DNA from: a virus
DNA length: 33,665 nt
Virus record (IMG/VR): IMGVR_UViG_3300043446_001059
Location: 1-33,665 of that record
Strand: one strand, 5' to 3'
Part shown: piece by piece, positions 1 through 6,658 of the stretch
Layout of the letters: each line of letters starts with the position of its first letter
Position numbering within the stretch: the first letter of the stretch is position 1
Program-made: the position numbers and the translations under genes
Notes under the pieces: model-generated
Database searches by the model: none
The model's input: the letters and a program-made list of their open reading frames with translations, nothing else
What the model was told of the DNA's origin: nothing

Positions 1-24
1 TCCAACATCGACCCGGATCCCTGA
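1..24 (+). CDS. Possible 3' end of an upstream gene (partial)
   Basis: The first reading frame is open from the window edge to a TGA at 22-24 and would encode a tail ending in SNIDPDP. It fits the tight gene packing, and a 39-base gap with a Shine-Dalgarno site follows before the next start. Seven codons carry no family signal, so this is only a placement guess. Confidence 0.2.
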   Translation, partial: SNIDPDP

Positions 25-63
25 CGTTATCTGCCTGCCCTTTTCACCAGAGGAGCTTTGATC

Positions 64-240
64 ATGGAGACCATCTTCTATCTGTGCGGATTCTTTGTGC
101 TGTGCTGCATCGGTACATGGCTAGCTGAACGGCGTGAGGGAAAAAATCTCATGCCACCACCTGACCGTAGCGTGAAGCGCAACATCGAGATCGCCGACGA
201 TATGAATCGTCTGAACAACAAACATTGGAGGCAGGTATGA
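64..240 (+). CDS. Small single-pass membrane protein, unknown function
   Basis: This encodes a 58-residue protein beginning METIFYLCGF. Residues 3-20 form one hydrophobic membrane segment (IFYLCGFFVLCCIGTWL), followed by a charged tail, so it is probably a small inner-membrane protein with a cytoplasmic C-terminus. The ATG at 64 is preferred over the in-frame TTG at 58 because AGAGGAG at 50-56 is correctly spaced for the ATG and too close to the TTG. Its stop overlaps the start of the next gene, so the two are probably translationally coupled. I recognise no family. Small membrane proteins are common in early phage regions; its role is unknown. Confidence 0.6.
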   Translation: METIFYLCGFFVLCCIGTWLAERREGKNLMPPPDRSVKRNIEIADDMNRLNNKHWRQV

Positions 241-482
241 GTAGGGAAGCTATAGAAAAAATTGATGCCGACCCACACCTGAGAGCCGCGTTCCAGTTGG
301 GTTACCGGCAAGGGACAGAATCTGGGTTTAAAAATGTACTACTACATGTAAGTGTTGAGGCATACCTGCTTGGTGCTGGTTATGTCACGGAGGAAGAGTT
401 AGCAGAGGCCCATGCCTACGCTAGTGAAAGGCAGGAAGAAGAAAGCTTCCCGCGTACCAAACCCCCGCGTACCAAGACCTGA
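237..482 (+). CDS. Hypothetical protein, 81 aa
   Basis: The ATG at 237 overlaps the TGA of the previous gene (ATGA) and has GGAGG about six bases upstream, which makes it a better start than the in-frame TTG at 225. The protein begins MSREAIEKIDADP, is mostly helical and charged, and ends in a basic, proline-containing tail. That tail is encoded by a 12-base direct repeat (CCCGCGTACCAA at 449-460 and 464-475), giving the repeated residues PRTK. No family is recognised. It is the last gene before the 67-base promoter-bearing gap, so it may end the upstream transcription unit. Confidence 0.6.
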   Translation: MSREAIEKIDADPHLRAAFQLGYRQGTESGFKNVLLHVSVEAYLLGAGYVTEEELAEAHAYASERQEEESFPRTKPPRTKT

Positions 483-483
483 T

Positions 484-512
484 TTGCTTTTGTGTTTTTG
501 ATTTTGTATAAT
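484..512 (+). promoter_or_regulatory. Sigma70-like promoter before the DUF3150/MoxR/VWA cassette
   Basis: A perfect -10 hexamer TATAAT lies at 507-512, 17 bases after TTGCTT at 484-489 (first three bases match the -35 consensus). The surrounding 483-520 stretch is strongly AT-rich compared with its neighbours. Transcription would start near 519, leaving a leader of about 30 bases before the ATG at 550, whose Shine-Dalgarno site GAGGA is at 537-541. This is the best host-type promoter in the window and suggests host RNA polymerase transcribes the cassette. Confidence 0.65.
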
Positions 513-549
513 TCTTCTGTCGATAAACCAAAACCTTGAGGAACAAAAC

Positions 550-1440
550 ATGGCTACGAATCTTTCGGCTCCGAAGAGCCAGACCACCCTTGCATCGAGC
601 GGCGTTCTTGTCACGGTCAAGATGACCACAACGACTTTGAGCGTCAGCAACAAGGCAGTCTCCGACGAGATCTGCGCGCAGAAGCGGGCCGACAACGATG
701 CGGGCAACTTCATCCAGAAGCTGATCGGCAAGAACGAATATCATCAGGCTGTCATGTCCTACCGTGCCACGATTGATGCGTGGATGAACGGGCTGGGCTA
801 TGAGTGGGGTGGCCGCTGGTACATCGTGCCGACGATCAACTATCCGCGACTGCAAGCGGAGTTCAATGCCCATAAACTTGAGTTTACAAAGCGGGTGAAT
901 GAGTTCCTTGGTGAGTACCAGAATGTGCTGGGCAATATCGCCTTCAAGCAGGGGGATATGTTCGACCGCACCAAGTACCCGACCGTGGATGAACTGCGTG
1001 ACAAGTTCAGCCTGACTCTCTCGACCATGCCTGTACCTGACAATGACTGGCGCGTTAAGGTGTCCGCTGACATAGCGCAGGATCTGCACGATCACTACCA
1101 GCACCAGCACAACGAGACGCTGATCGAGATCGGACGGAAGCAGTCTGACAAGCTCAGGGAGTTCATCACGCGCCTGATCAAGGCGTGTACGGTGGATGTC
1201 GATCAGGATGGCAAGGTCAAGCGCGGTCGATTGTATGACTCCACCATCGAGCAGGCTCTGGAGTTGTGCGATCACATTGCACAGTTCAATCCGATACAGG
1301 ATGCCAAGCTCGATCAGATCCGCGTGGAGTTGTCGAACCTGCTCCGCAACGTGAGCGTCCCTGCCTTGAAGGAGTCCGACTCCTTGCGTACCTCGACCAA
1401 ACAGAACCTCGACAGCATCCTGTCCGCTTTCGGTCGATAA
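550..1440 (+). CDS. DUF3150-like protein, partner of the MoxR/VWA pair
   Basis: This encodes a 296-residue soluble protein with no signal peptide or membrane segment. The body is predominantly helical, with conserved-looking stretches GYEWGGRWYIVP (about residues 82-93) and KLREFITRLI (about 200-209). Size, composition and position directly before a MoxR-type AAA+ ATPase and a VWA-like protein match DUF3150 proteins of phages and proteobacterial mobile DNA. I assign the family by sequence resemblance and context; a profile search would settle it. The biochemical function of DUF3150 is unknown, and here it may be an adaptor or substrate of the ATPase. It is the first gene after the promoter at 484-512 and has a good Shine-Dalgarno site. 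Its codons strongly favour C or G in third position, unlike the lower-GC genes from 3829 on. A hairpin and a second promoter-like element follow the stop codon. Confidence 0.7.
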   Translation: MATNLSAPKSQTTLASSGVLVTVKMTTTTLSVSNKAVSDEICAQKRADNDAGNFIQKLIGKNEYHQAVMSYRATIDAWMNGLGYEWGGRWYIVPTINYPRLQAEFNAHKLEFTKRVNEFLGEYQNVLGNIAFKQGDMFDRTKYPTVDELRDKFSLTLSTMPVPDNDWRVKVSADIAQDLHDHYQHQHNETLIEIGRKQSDKLREFITRLIKACTVDVDQDGKVKRGRLYDSTIEQALELCDHIAQFNPIQDAKLDQIRVELSNLLRNVSVPALKESDSLRTSTKQNLDSILSAFGR

Positions 1441-1441
1441 C

Positions 1442-1469
1442 TTGACATTGCCCCTGTGGGGAGTAGGAT
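1442..1469 (+). promoter_or_regulatory. Possible second sigma70-like promoter before the MoxR gene
   Basis: A perfect -35 TTGACA occurs at 1442-1447, one base after the stop of the preceding gene. TAGGAT at 1464-1469 (four of six bases match the -10 consensus) follows at 16-base spacing. Transcription would begin near 1476, inside the 3' half of the hairpin at 1458-1480, so the new transcript would not carry the full hairpin. The weak -10 keeps confidence modest. Confidence 0.4.
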
Positions 1470-1486
1470 TGCTGCTCCCCCGTTTT
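1458..1486 (+). terminator. Hairpin followed by T-run between DUF3150-like and MoxR genes
   Basis: GGGGAGTAG at 1458-1466 pairs with CTGCTCCCC at 1472-1480, giving nine base pairs including one G-U, around a five-base loop. CGTTTTCTC follows. The stem is strong and the T-run short, so termination is probably partial and would lower MoxR/VWA expression relative to the first gene. Confidence 0.5.
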
Positions 1487-1526
1487 CTCAATCGTTTTCA
1501 ATCATCACTTCAGAGGATAAAACATC

Positions 1527-2615
1527 ATGTCCACGTATCCCCGTGTTTCGATTTCCGACCTGCGCCGCATGATCCCCGTCATCGGCACAACCATCACTCC
1601 GCTGATCCTGTCTGAACCGGGCTGCGGCAAGACCTCGCTGCTGAACCTGATCATGCAGGACATAGGGTCTGGCTATGACGGCATCTATGTAGACGGTGGC
1701 TCGCTGAACTATGGCGACATCGGCAGCTATATCCCGGTGCATGAGACCAAGACTCTTGAGTTCTATGTAGCCAAGCTGTTCAACCTGTCCGACCCGCGCC
1801 CCAAGGTGATCATGATCGATGAGTTCACCAAGGTGCCCAAGGTGCTGCGCCCGACCATCACCCGCCTGATCCTTGAGCGTTGCGTCGGTGATATCAAGCT
1901 GCCTGATGGTTCGATTGTCATTGCCAATGGCAACCTTTCGAGCGACGGCGTGGGCGACTTCCTCGCAGCGCATGAGGGCAACCGTGTCGCTGTGTTTGAG
2001 ATGGAGAAGCCCCGTGCGCTTGATGATGCTGGCAATCCGTCTGACTGGTTGATCTGGGCTGCAGAGAACGGTGTTTCGTCTATCACCCGCACGTTCGCTG
2101 CCATGACGCCGACTGCGTTCGCCTCTTATCGTGACGATAAGAACAACACCAACCCCATGATCTTCAATCCACGTACCAACAACGTGACATTCCTGTCGCT
2201 GCGTTCGCTGACCAAGGCAGACAAAGCGTTCGTTCAGAACCGTCATATCCTTGGTGAGAAGATCCTGTTCGCAGGTCTCGCCGGTACGATTGGGGAGGCA
2301 GCAGCGCGCGCTCTGATGAACTACATCGCCATCGGGTCTAACTTGATCTCGACCGCTGATGTTGTGAAGGATCCCGACGGGGTCAAGGTGCCGACCAATA
2401 TCGGTGCGCTGTATATGATGATCTTCAACGCTGTGGAGCAGCTTGCCACGCAGGATCAGTTGACTGCGTTCATGAAGTTTGTCAGCCGCACCGGGTCGAA
2501 CGAGATCGAGGCTGTGTTCTTCTCAATGCTGGCAGCCAATGCCAAGACCGCTCGCATGGCACGAGGCAATCCCACGATCAACAAGTGGCTGCTCGACAAC
2601 CACCAGATCGTCTGA
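1527..2615 (+). CDS. MoxR-type AAA+ ATPase
   Basis: This encodes a 362-residue cytoplasmic ATPase. Walker A is EPGCGKTS at residues 30-37, Walker B is VIMIDE at 94-99, and a sensor-1-like IANGN lies at 132-136. The overall architecture fits MoxR/RavA-type AAA+ proteins, which act as ring-shaped chaperones that remodel or activate client complexes together with a VWA-domain partner. The adjacent genes supply that partner (2643-3818) and a DUF3150-like protein (550-1440). The ATG at 1527 has AGAGGA at 1511-1516. The gap to the next gene is 27 bases with its own ribosome site, consistent with cotranscription. MoxR proteins are usually about 300-350 residues, so the length is normal and all visible ATPase motifs are intact. 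The client protein is not known. Confidence 0.85.
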   Translation: MSTYPRVSISDLRRMIPVIGTTITPLILSEPGCGKTSLLNLIMQDIGSGYDGIYVDGGSLNYGDIGSYIPVHETKTLEFYVAKLFNLSDPRPKVIMIDEFTKVPKVLRPTITRLILERCVGDIKLPDGSIVIANGNLSSDGVGDFLAAHEGNRVAVFEMEKPRALDDAGNPSDWLIWAAENGVSSITRTFAAMTPTAFASYRDDKNNTNPMIFNPRTNNVTFLSLRSLTKADKAFVQNRHILGEKILFAGLAGTIGEAAARALMNYIAIGSNLISTADVVKDPDGVKVPTNIGALYMMIFNAVEQLATQDQLTAFMKFVSRTGSNEIEAVFFSMLAANAKTARMARGNPTINKWLLDNHQIV

Positions 2616-2642
2616 TCCCGACAATCTCACGAGGACTACAAC

Positions 2643-3818
2643 ATGAACGAGAATATCCACAAGGCAGATACCCTGCTCAAGCGGGCGAATGTCACGCTGG
2701 TGAATCACAAGGCGACTCGCATGTTCGCTCCCTTCATCGTGGCTGGGTCATGGAAGGTCGAGGCAGATCCTGCCAAGTGCCCGACCGCATACACGGATGG
2801 ACGGCGCGAGGTGTACGGTGCTGACTTTGTCTGCCGTCTGCCCAACGAGAAGCAGGTGCGGTTCCTTGTCATGCACGAGAACGGTCATGAGTTCCTGCTG
2901 CACATGCAGCGTCGCACCCCGGACATGAAGGCCGATCCGCAGCTTGCCAACATAGCGATGGACTATGCGATCAACGGCATGCTGGTCAAGATTGCCAATG
3001 AGTATCCCGATCTGTTGGAGATGATCCCGTCCGCGCTGTACGACGCCAAGTACGATGGCTGGTCTGTCCTGCAGATCTTCCGTGACCTCAAGCAGAACGG
3101 GGGCGGAGGGGGTGGGCAGTCTCTTGACCAGCACGATGCGTCTGATGCTGACAATGCCACGCCAGAGCAACAGGCTGTACGTGAGAAAGAGATACTCGAT
3201 GGACTGCAGCAGGGTGCGCTGATGGCAGGGCTTCTGAACGACACCATTCCGCAGCAGGTTGGTGATGCGCTCTCGCCTGTCGTTGACTGGGAGAAAGAGA
3301 CAGAAGAGTTCCTGTCCGAGGTAAGCAATGGCCGGGATGACCTGACGCTGCGACGCTATGACCGCAGGCGCGTAGCAGATGATCTGTACTACCCGGACGT
3401 AGAGTCTGAGACTCTCGGCGAGATCGTTCTCGCGCCTGATGTTTCGGCATCAACGTGCGGCGAGGTGCTGGACAAACTGATAGCTACGATGCAGGACTTC
3501 TGCCAGCGCACCAAGCCATCCAAGCTGCGTGTTCTGTGGTGGGACACTCAGGTCAACTCTGAGCAGATATTCGATGCGTCATCCTACGACACGATCAAGG
3601 ACATGCTGCGTCCGACAGGTGGCGGCGGTACGCGGGTGGGCTGCGTGTCTGACTACATCACTAAGCGTGGCATCAAGGCAGACGCTGTGCTGGTGTTCAC
3701 CGACGGGTACGTCGAGTCTCAGATTGACTGGCGCGTGACTGCGCCATCGTTGTGGCTGGTAACTGAGCGTGAATCATTCACCCCGCCAAGCGGCAGGCTT
3801 GTGCGGATCAAGCAATAA
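2643..3818 (+). CDS. VWA-like protein with N-terminal metallopeptidase-like domain (DUF2201 type)
   Basis: This encodes 391 residues in two domains. The N-terminal part carries HENGH at 78-82, an intact HExxH zinc motif of the putative metallopeptidase domain found with DUF2201 proteins. A Gly-rich linker (about 149-158) and an acidic helical region follow. The C-terminal part is VWA-like, with a MIDAS pattern of DVSAS at 266-270, a threonine at 330 after a Gly-rich turn, and TDG at 353-355. VWA proteins paired with MoxR ATPases usually bind a metal-dependent ligand and deliver clients to the ATPase. With the preceding ATPase and DUF3150-like gene this forms a complete-looking MoxR/VWA module. 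Whether the zinc site is catalytic cannot be told from sequence alone. The gene starts with CGAGGA upstream and ends 10 bases before the next gene. Confidence 0.8.
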   Translation: MNENIHKADTLLKRANVTLVNHKATRMFAPFIVAGSWKVEADPAKCPTAYTDGRREVYGADFVCRLPNEKQVRFLVMHENGHEFLLHMQRRTPDMKADPQLANIAMDYAINGMLVKIANEYPDLLEMIPSALYDAKYDGWSVLQIFRDLKQNGGGGGGQSLDQHDASDADNATPEQQAVREKEILDGLQQGALMAGLLNDTIPQQVGDALSPVVDWEKETEEFLSEVSNGRDDLTLRRYDRRRVADDLYYPDVESETLGEIVLAPDVSASTCGEVLDKLIATMQDFCQRTKPSKLRVLWWDTQVNSEQIFDASSYDTIKDMLRPTGGGGTRVGCVSDYITKRGIKADAVLVFTDGYVESQIDWRVTAPSLWLVTERESFTPPSGRLVRIKQ

Positions 3819-3828
3819 GGAGATCAAC

Positions 3829-4899
3829 ATGGACTACGAGAATCTTTTCCATCCGCACCTTTCCACGCAACAGATGCGGGAGGGTCTGATTAAATCCAAG
3901 CTGTGGCCGTTAGTGACTGGCATCGTCTCTCTGTCGGCCAATCGGCTCAAGGTGTCTAAAGTTTATTTGAACTACCAAAGCGATACAGGCGATGTGCAGC
4001 CCGTCGCGCTGCTTACTGATTCAAACGGCATCCACGCCTTCCAGTTAAAGATCAAGGACAGCCAGTTTGAACTCAACACGCCGCTATATGGCAGCGGCTT
4101 TGGTATAGCCGCATTTAATCCGGCTCTGCGAAGCAGGAATGTAAATCAGATTCTGTCGCGTGTTGCTGAAGATAGGTCTAGCCGTACCTATGGAAGAGGC
4201 CCGCGAAGAAAGGGCGACATACGGCATATCGGCGATAATCTGGATGAGTTCTTAAACCGCAACCAACGTGTATTCATCCATAATTTCTCTGTGCTTGGTG
4301 GAAAATTAGCCAGAGAAGTTAGGAGAGCAATTCCTAGCAACTCCTATAGCTATCATGAATACGAGATGATGGACTTAATTGATCTGGTAATGGCAAATGG
4401 AACGCTGACTAGCGACATGCAGCGTACAAAAGATAAGCTGGTCAACATGCGTCCGACGCTGGAGAAAAACATACGTGAGCGTGAAGAACTGAGAATGGCT
4501 GCGCTTCACAATGACAAGTGGGCAATGTATATATCAGGCTCAGGCTTTGTTTCAGTTGGCAAGATCAACCTCAAGGACTGGGTAGCCGCTTCTTTTTTCG
4601 GGGAGCGCACTGATAATGACGATGTGTATAAGTCTATAAATATCATTCGCCCATTCCAGATTTATAGATCTCTGAACGCACTCGACCCGGAGATTGCTCA
4701 CGAGATAAACGCGCGGCTCACGATGGACAAGGCTGTGCTGCAGCACAATCACCCGGACGTATTCCGTAACTCCTACCCCGAGGTCAACCCGAACAACCTG
4801 CTTCCATTTGATGATTTAGTAGACGCCACGATTGGGTATTCGACATGGACACAGGGCTGGTCACAGGAGCATCCGAAGTGGGTGATGTTCGATGCGTAA
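3829..4899 (+). CDS. Hypothetical protein, 356 aa
   Basis: The ATG at 3829 follows AAGGAGAT by about six bases and is chosen over an upstream in-frame ATG at 3769 that lies inside the VWA gene. The protein begins MDYENLFHPHLS and is soluble. It has a basic patch RSSRTYGRGPRRKG near residues 117-130 and a tryptophan-containing stretch KWAMYISGSG in the last third. A weakly similar stretch (RYAMYVDNK) occurs in the next protein, so the two may share a small domain. No family is recognised. Third-position GC is clearly lower than in the preceding cassette, which suggests a different origin. It overlaps the next gene by eight bases and could be expressed with the MoxR/VWA genes. Confidence 0.7.
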   Translation: MDYENLFHPHLSTQQMREGLIKSKLWPLVTGIVSLSANRLKVSKVYLNYQSDTGDVQPVALLTDSNGIHAFQLKIKDSQFELNTPLYGSGFGIAAFNPALRSRNVNQILSRVAEDRSSRTYGRGPRRKGDIRHIGDNLDEFLNRNQRVFIHNFSVLGGKLAREVRRAIPSNSYSYHEYEMMDLIDLVMANGTLTSDMQRTKDKLVNMRPTLEKNIREREELRMAALHNDKWAMYISGSGFVSVGKINLKDWVAASFFGERTDNDDVYKSINIIRPFQIYRSLNALDPEIAHEINARLTMDKAVLQHNHPDVFRNSYPEVNPNNLLPFDDLVDATIGYSTWTQGWSQEHPKWVMFDA

Positions 4900-5383
4900 C
4901 AAAAAACGTATTAAAAATACCGCAGTCGAAGTGGCTGGAGTCGAAGTGGCTGGAGCGGTAATGCAGAAGGCTTTTCAGCGGGACGAGAACTACCTAGATC
5001 AGATAGGCAGGCTGTCGCCCATAAGGCTTGATGCGAATCCTGACGATCAGGTTTTGTATATCAGCATCTTGGCATTACCAGATAACAGGTACGCTATGTA
5101 TGTTGATAATAAAGTTCTGTACTACACGTTGGATGAAATGCCGGACTGGGCGCGGACAAGTTTGCTTTTGGTCAAAAGTAGGAGCAGTATTGGCTACACA
5201 AGCAAGACCTATGAAGACATGTCGTTGGGTGAGTATCAAAAGCTGGTAACAGAAGTGTTCCGACCGTTCTATTCATCAGATAGCTTTGTTGACGTAGGGT
5301 TCATGCCTATACCGGGTGTTTACTGTATCGCTGTTAACGCAGACAAACTTTCACTGGAGACGAATCATGAATGGGTTCTTTGA
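4892..5383 (+). CDS. Hypothetical protein, 163 aa, with tandem VEVAG repeat
   Basis: The protein begins MRNKKRIKNT and then has VEVAG twice in tandem, encoded by a perfect 15-base duplication. The rest is a compact soluble domain containing RYAMYVDNK and PDWARTS, resembling KWAMYISG and KDWVAAS in the preceding protein. Start overlaps the previous stop, and the stop lies inside the next gene, so it sits in a tightly coupled run. The family is unknown and no catalytic motif is visible. Confidence 0.65.
   Translation: MRNKKRIKNTAVEVAGVEVAGAVMQKAFQRDENYLDQIGRLSPIRLDANPDDQVLYISILALPDNRYAMYVDNKVLYYTLDEMPDWARTSLLLVKSRSSIGYTSKTYEDMSLGEYQKLVTEVFRPFYSSDSFVDVGFMPIPGVYCIAVNADKLSLETNHEWVL
4924..4953 (+). 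repeat. Perfect 15-bp tandem duplication, in frame
   Basis: AGTCGAAGTGGCTGG occurs at 4924-4938 and again at 4939-4953. It lies near the 5' end of the 163-residue gene and duplicates five residues without breaking the frame, so it looks like a recent slippage event. Confidence 0.85.
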
Positions 5384-5540
5384 AATTCTTGACCGACTGT
5401 TGATCTGTTTTTCTTTCTTCTGCATGGGGTATTGCTTGAGTACGCTTGTCACTATTTCACAAGAACAGAAGTGGCGCGAGAAGCGTTGGCAGGAAGAAGA
5501 ACAGAGACTCAAGGAGTTATTCCGTGAGACCAAAGTCTAA
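5367..5540 (+). CDS. Small membrane protein with charged helical tail
   Basis: This encodes 57 residues beginning MNGFFEILDR. A hydrophobic segment at about residues 9-28 (LICFSFFCMGYCLSTLV) is followed by a strongly charged helix rich in Glu, Arg, Lys and Trp. The topology recalls spanin or anchor-type phage proteins, but no lysis gene is nearby on this strand, so I assign no function. The ATG at 5367 has GGAGA six bases upstream, a better start than the in-frame ATG at 5316 inside the previous gene. It overlaps genes on both sides. Confidence 0.6.
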   Translation: MNGFFEILDRLLICFSFFCMGYCLSTLVTISQEQKWREKRWQEEEQRLKELFRETKV

Positions 5541-5709
5541 TAAAGTTCTTGAGATCGCTGTGTCTGATGGTGTAGAGCGGGGCTGGCACCGCGCGCATAA
5601 GCACAACGACACTCCGACTCCAGAAAATATTTGCGATCATATATGCCAAGCCGTGTTAGAAGAGATCGATGAGTGGTTCGACATGCAGGAGAATGGCATG
5701 CATGATTGA
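5524..5709 (+). CDS. Hypothetical protein, 61 aa, GTG start
   Basis: GTG at 5524 is preceded by AAGGAG at 5511-5516 with seven-base spacing, much better than the in-frame ATG at 5446 that lies deep inside the neighbouring gene. The product reads MRPKSNKVLEIAVSD and continues as an acidic helical protein with His and Trp residues (WHRAHKHND, EIDEWFDMQ). The start overlaps the previous stop by 17 bases, and the ATG of the next gene lies just before this stop. The family is not recognised. Confidence 0.6.
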   Translation: MRPKSNKVLEIAVSDGVERGWHRAHKHNDTPTPENICDHICQAVLEEIDEWFDMQENGMHD

Positions 5710-5902
5710 CGAAGAGATCATCAAGAAGGCCGGATCTGTTTGGCAGCGAACGCGAGGCACGATGGACACGTATCTCAAATTGGTAGTGCAGTTTGCCCGT
5801 GAGGATGAGCGCGAGGTCTGCGCCAAAGTTGTAGACCGTAAGATGAACGGCTGGACTCTGGGCAAGGAAGTCTCTGACGCAATCCGTGGAGGTGAGAAAT
5901 GA
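5702..5902 (+). CDS. Hypothetical protein, 66 aa
   Basis: It begins MIDEEIIKKAGSVWQ and is a small charged helical protein without Cys pairs needed for a zinc site. The ATG at 5702 overlaps the previous stop. An alternative ATG at 5693 is closer to AGGAG (about 5684-5689) and would add three residues. The stop overlaps the next ATG in the form ATGA. No family is recognised. Confidence 0.55.
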   Translation: MIDEEIIKKAGSVWQRTRGTMDTYLKLVVQFAREDEREVCAKVVDRKMNGWTLGKEVSDAIRGGEK

Positions 5903-5961
5903 AGATCGGAGCCTTCATCCTGTTCATAGCAATCGTCTTAATGTGGAGGGCAGAGCGGTGA
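5899..5961 (+). CDS. 20-residue transmembrane micropeptide
   Basis: ATG at 5899 overlaps the preceding stop (ATGA) and has a near-ideal Shine-Dalgarno GGAGG at 5888-5892 with six-base spacing. The peptide MKIGAFILFIAIVLMWRAER is one hydrophobic helix with a positively charged end, enough to cross a membrane once. Its stop overlaps the GTG start of the next gene (GTGA). The quality of the ribosome site and the overlaps on both sides argue that it is translated. Its role is unknown; it could also be only a leader that couples translation to the next gene. Confidence 0.5.
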   Translation: MKIGAFILFIAIVLMWRAER

Positions 5962-6200
5962 AGACTTGGGTAGCTGCAGCAATAGGCGGCACGTTGGGTG
6001 CTTTCATAGGCAATGCCTTTAACGAACAACTTAAAGATAAACCTGAGTTTACAAAGACCACGCTCGCCAAGATCCATGAGTGCCATGACAAGGGCCGACT
6101 GGCTGTCATCACGCATGACGAGAATGGTGAGTACGTTGTCTGCAACAAGACCAGCAAAGAATGGAACGAAATCTTCAAAGGTAAGAAGCGTGAAAGTTAA
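5958..6200 (+). CDS. Small membrane-associated or exported protein, 80 aa
   Basis: GTG at 5958 overlaps the stop of the micropeptide and follows GGAGGG at 5945-5950 by seven bases. The product starts MKTWVAAAIGGTLGAFIG, a glycine-zipper-like hydrophobic segment over residues 3-20 that could be a membrane anchor or a signal sequence. A soluble domain of about 55 residues with two cysteines (C47, C68) follows. If exported, the cysteines could form a disulphide. The end overlaps the next gene by 11 bases. The family is unknown. Confidence 0.6.
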   Translation: MKTWVAAAIGGTLGAFIGNAFNEQLKDKPEFTKTTLAKIHECHDKGRLAVITHDENGEYVVCNKTSKEWNEIFKGKKRES

Positions 6201-6402
6201 GCTGTTCAATGCGCCGATAAACAGTACGATAAAGGTTGACGGACAGGTTCTTGATTTCCGTCATGTCGATGGCATGTATAGTCTGTGTTTCGATTCACAG
6301 GGTAGACCTGTGCATATCGCGGCGTGGGCTGAAGTGGAGGTGCTAGATGGCGACAACGCCGGAAGCGAAAGTAAAAACGAAAGTGAAGTCGATACTGAGT
6401 AA
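6190..6402 (+). CDS. Hypothetical protein, 70 aa
   Basis: The GTG at 6190 is the likely start, within the end of the preceding gene and after a weak AAAGGT ribosome site. The in-frame upstream sequence is antisense-like low-complexity Arg/Ser and unlikely to be real. The protein MKVKLFNAPINSTIKVDGQ looks like a small beta-rich fold with an acidic tail (SESKNESEVDTE). It overlaps the nuclease gene by 56 bases. No family is recognised. Confidence 0.55.
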   Translation: MKVKLFNAPINSTIKVDGQVLDFRHVDGMYSLCFDSQGRPVHIAAWAEVEVLDGDNAGSESKNESEVDTE

Positions 6403-6658
6403 GCTAGGTGCTTACTATGCAATGCCCATCGGTACAGGATATGGACACTCTGGAGTGCCGGACTTCCTTGTCTGTCTGCAGGGCCGCTTCATAGGTATCG
6501 AATGTAAAGCAGGTAAGGGTAAGACCACCGCACTACAAGACAAACATCTTGAACAGATAGTAAGTGCTGGCGGTATTACCTATGTCATCAACGAAGAGAA
6601 TGTTAGTTGGTTGGAAAGTTGGTTAGTAAATTCACTACTGGAGAAAGACAGTGATTAA
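6347..6658 (+). CDS. VRR-NUC domain nuclease
   Basis: This encodes a 103-residue single-domain protein of the VRR-NUC branch of PD-(D/E)XK nucleases. Visible active-site residues are E6, D39 in SGVPDFLV, and E52-x-K54 in IGIECKAG, followed by the expected TALQDKHLEQI helix with its conserved Gln. The length matches stand-alone phage VRR-NUC proteins, some of which cut Holliday junctions or other branched DNA. It sits at the head of the replication and recombination module and fits a role in resolving replication or recombination intermediates. The start overlaps the previous gene by 56 bases; the stop overlaps the next GTG by eight bases. Confidence 0.9.
   Translation: MATTPEAKVKTKVKSILSKLGAYYAMPIGTGYGHSGVPDFLVCLQGRFIGIECKAGKGKTTALQDKHLEQIVSAGGITYVINEENVSWLESWLVNSLLEKDSD

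Noticed and set aside
421-1491. 356-codon open frame on the minus strand opposite the DUF3150-like gene
   Set aside because: It is a mirror of a high-GC third-position coding frame. The opposite strand has promoter, ribosome site and a recognisable protein, while the minus frame shows no family signal.
1488-2246. 252-codon minus-strand ORF opposite the MoxR gene
   Set aside because: The + strand carries intact Walker motifs here; the minus frame is a compositional shadow without ribosome site.
3769-3828. Upstream ATG extension of the 356-aa gene
   Set aside because: It lies inside the VWA gene; a strong Shine-Dalgarno site supports ATG 3829 instead.
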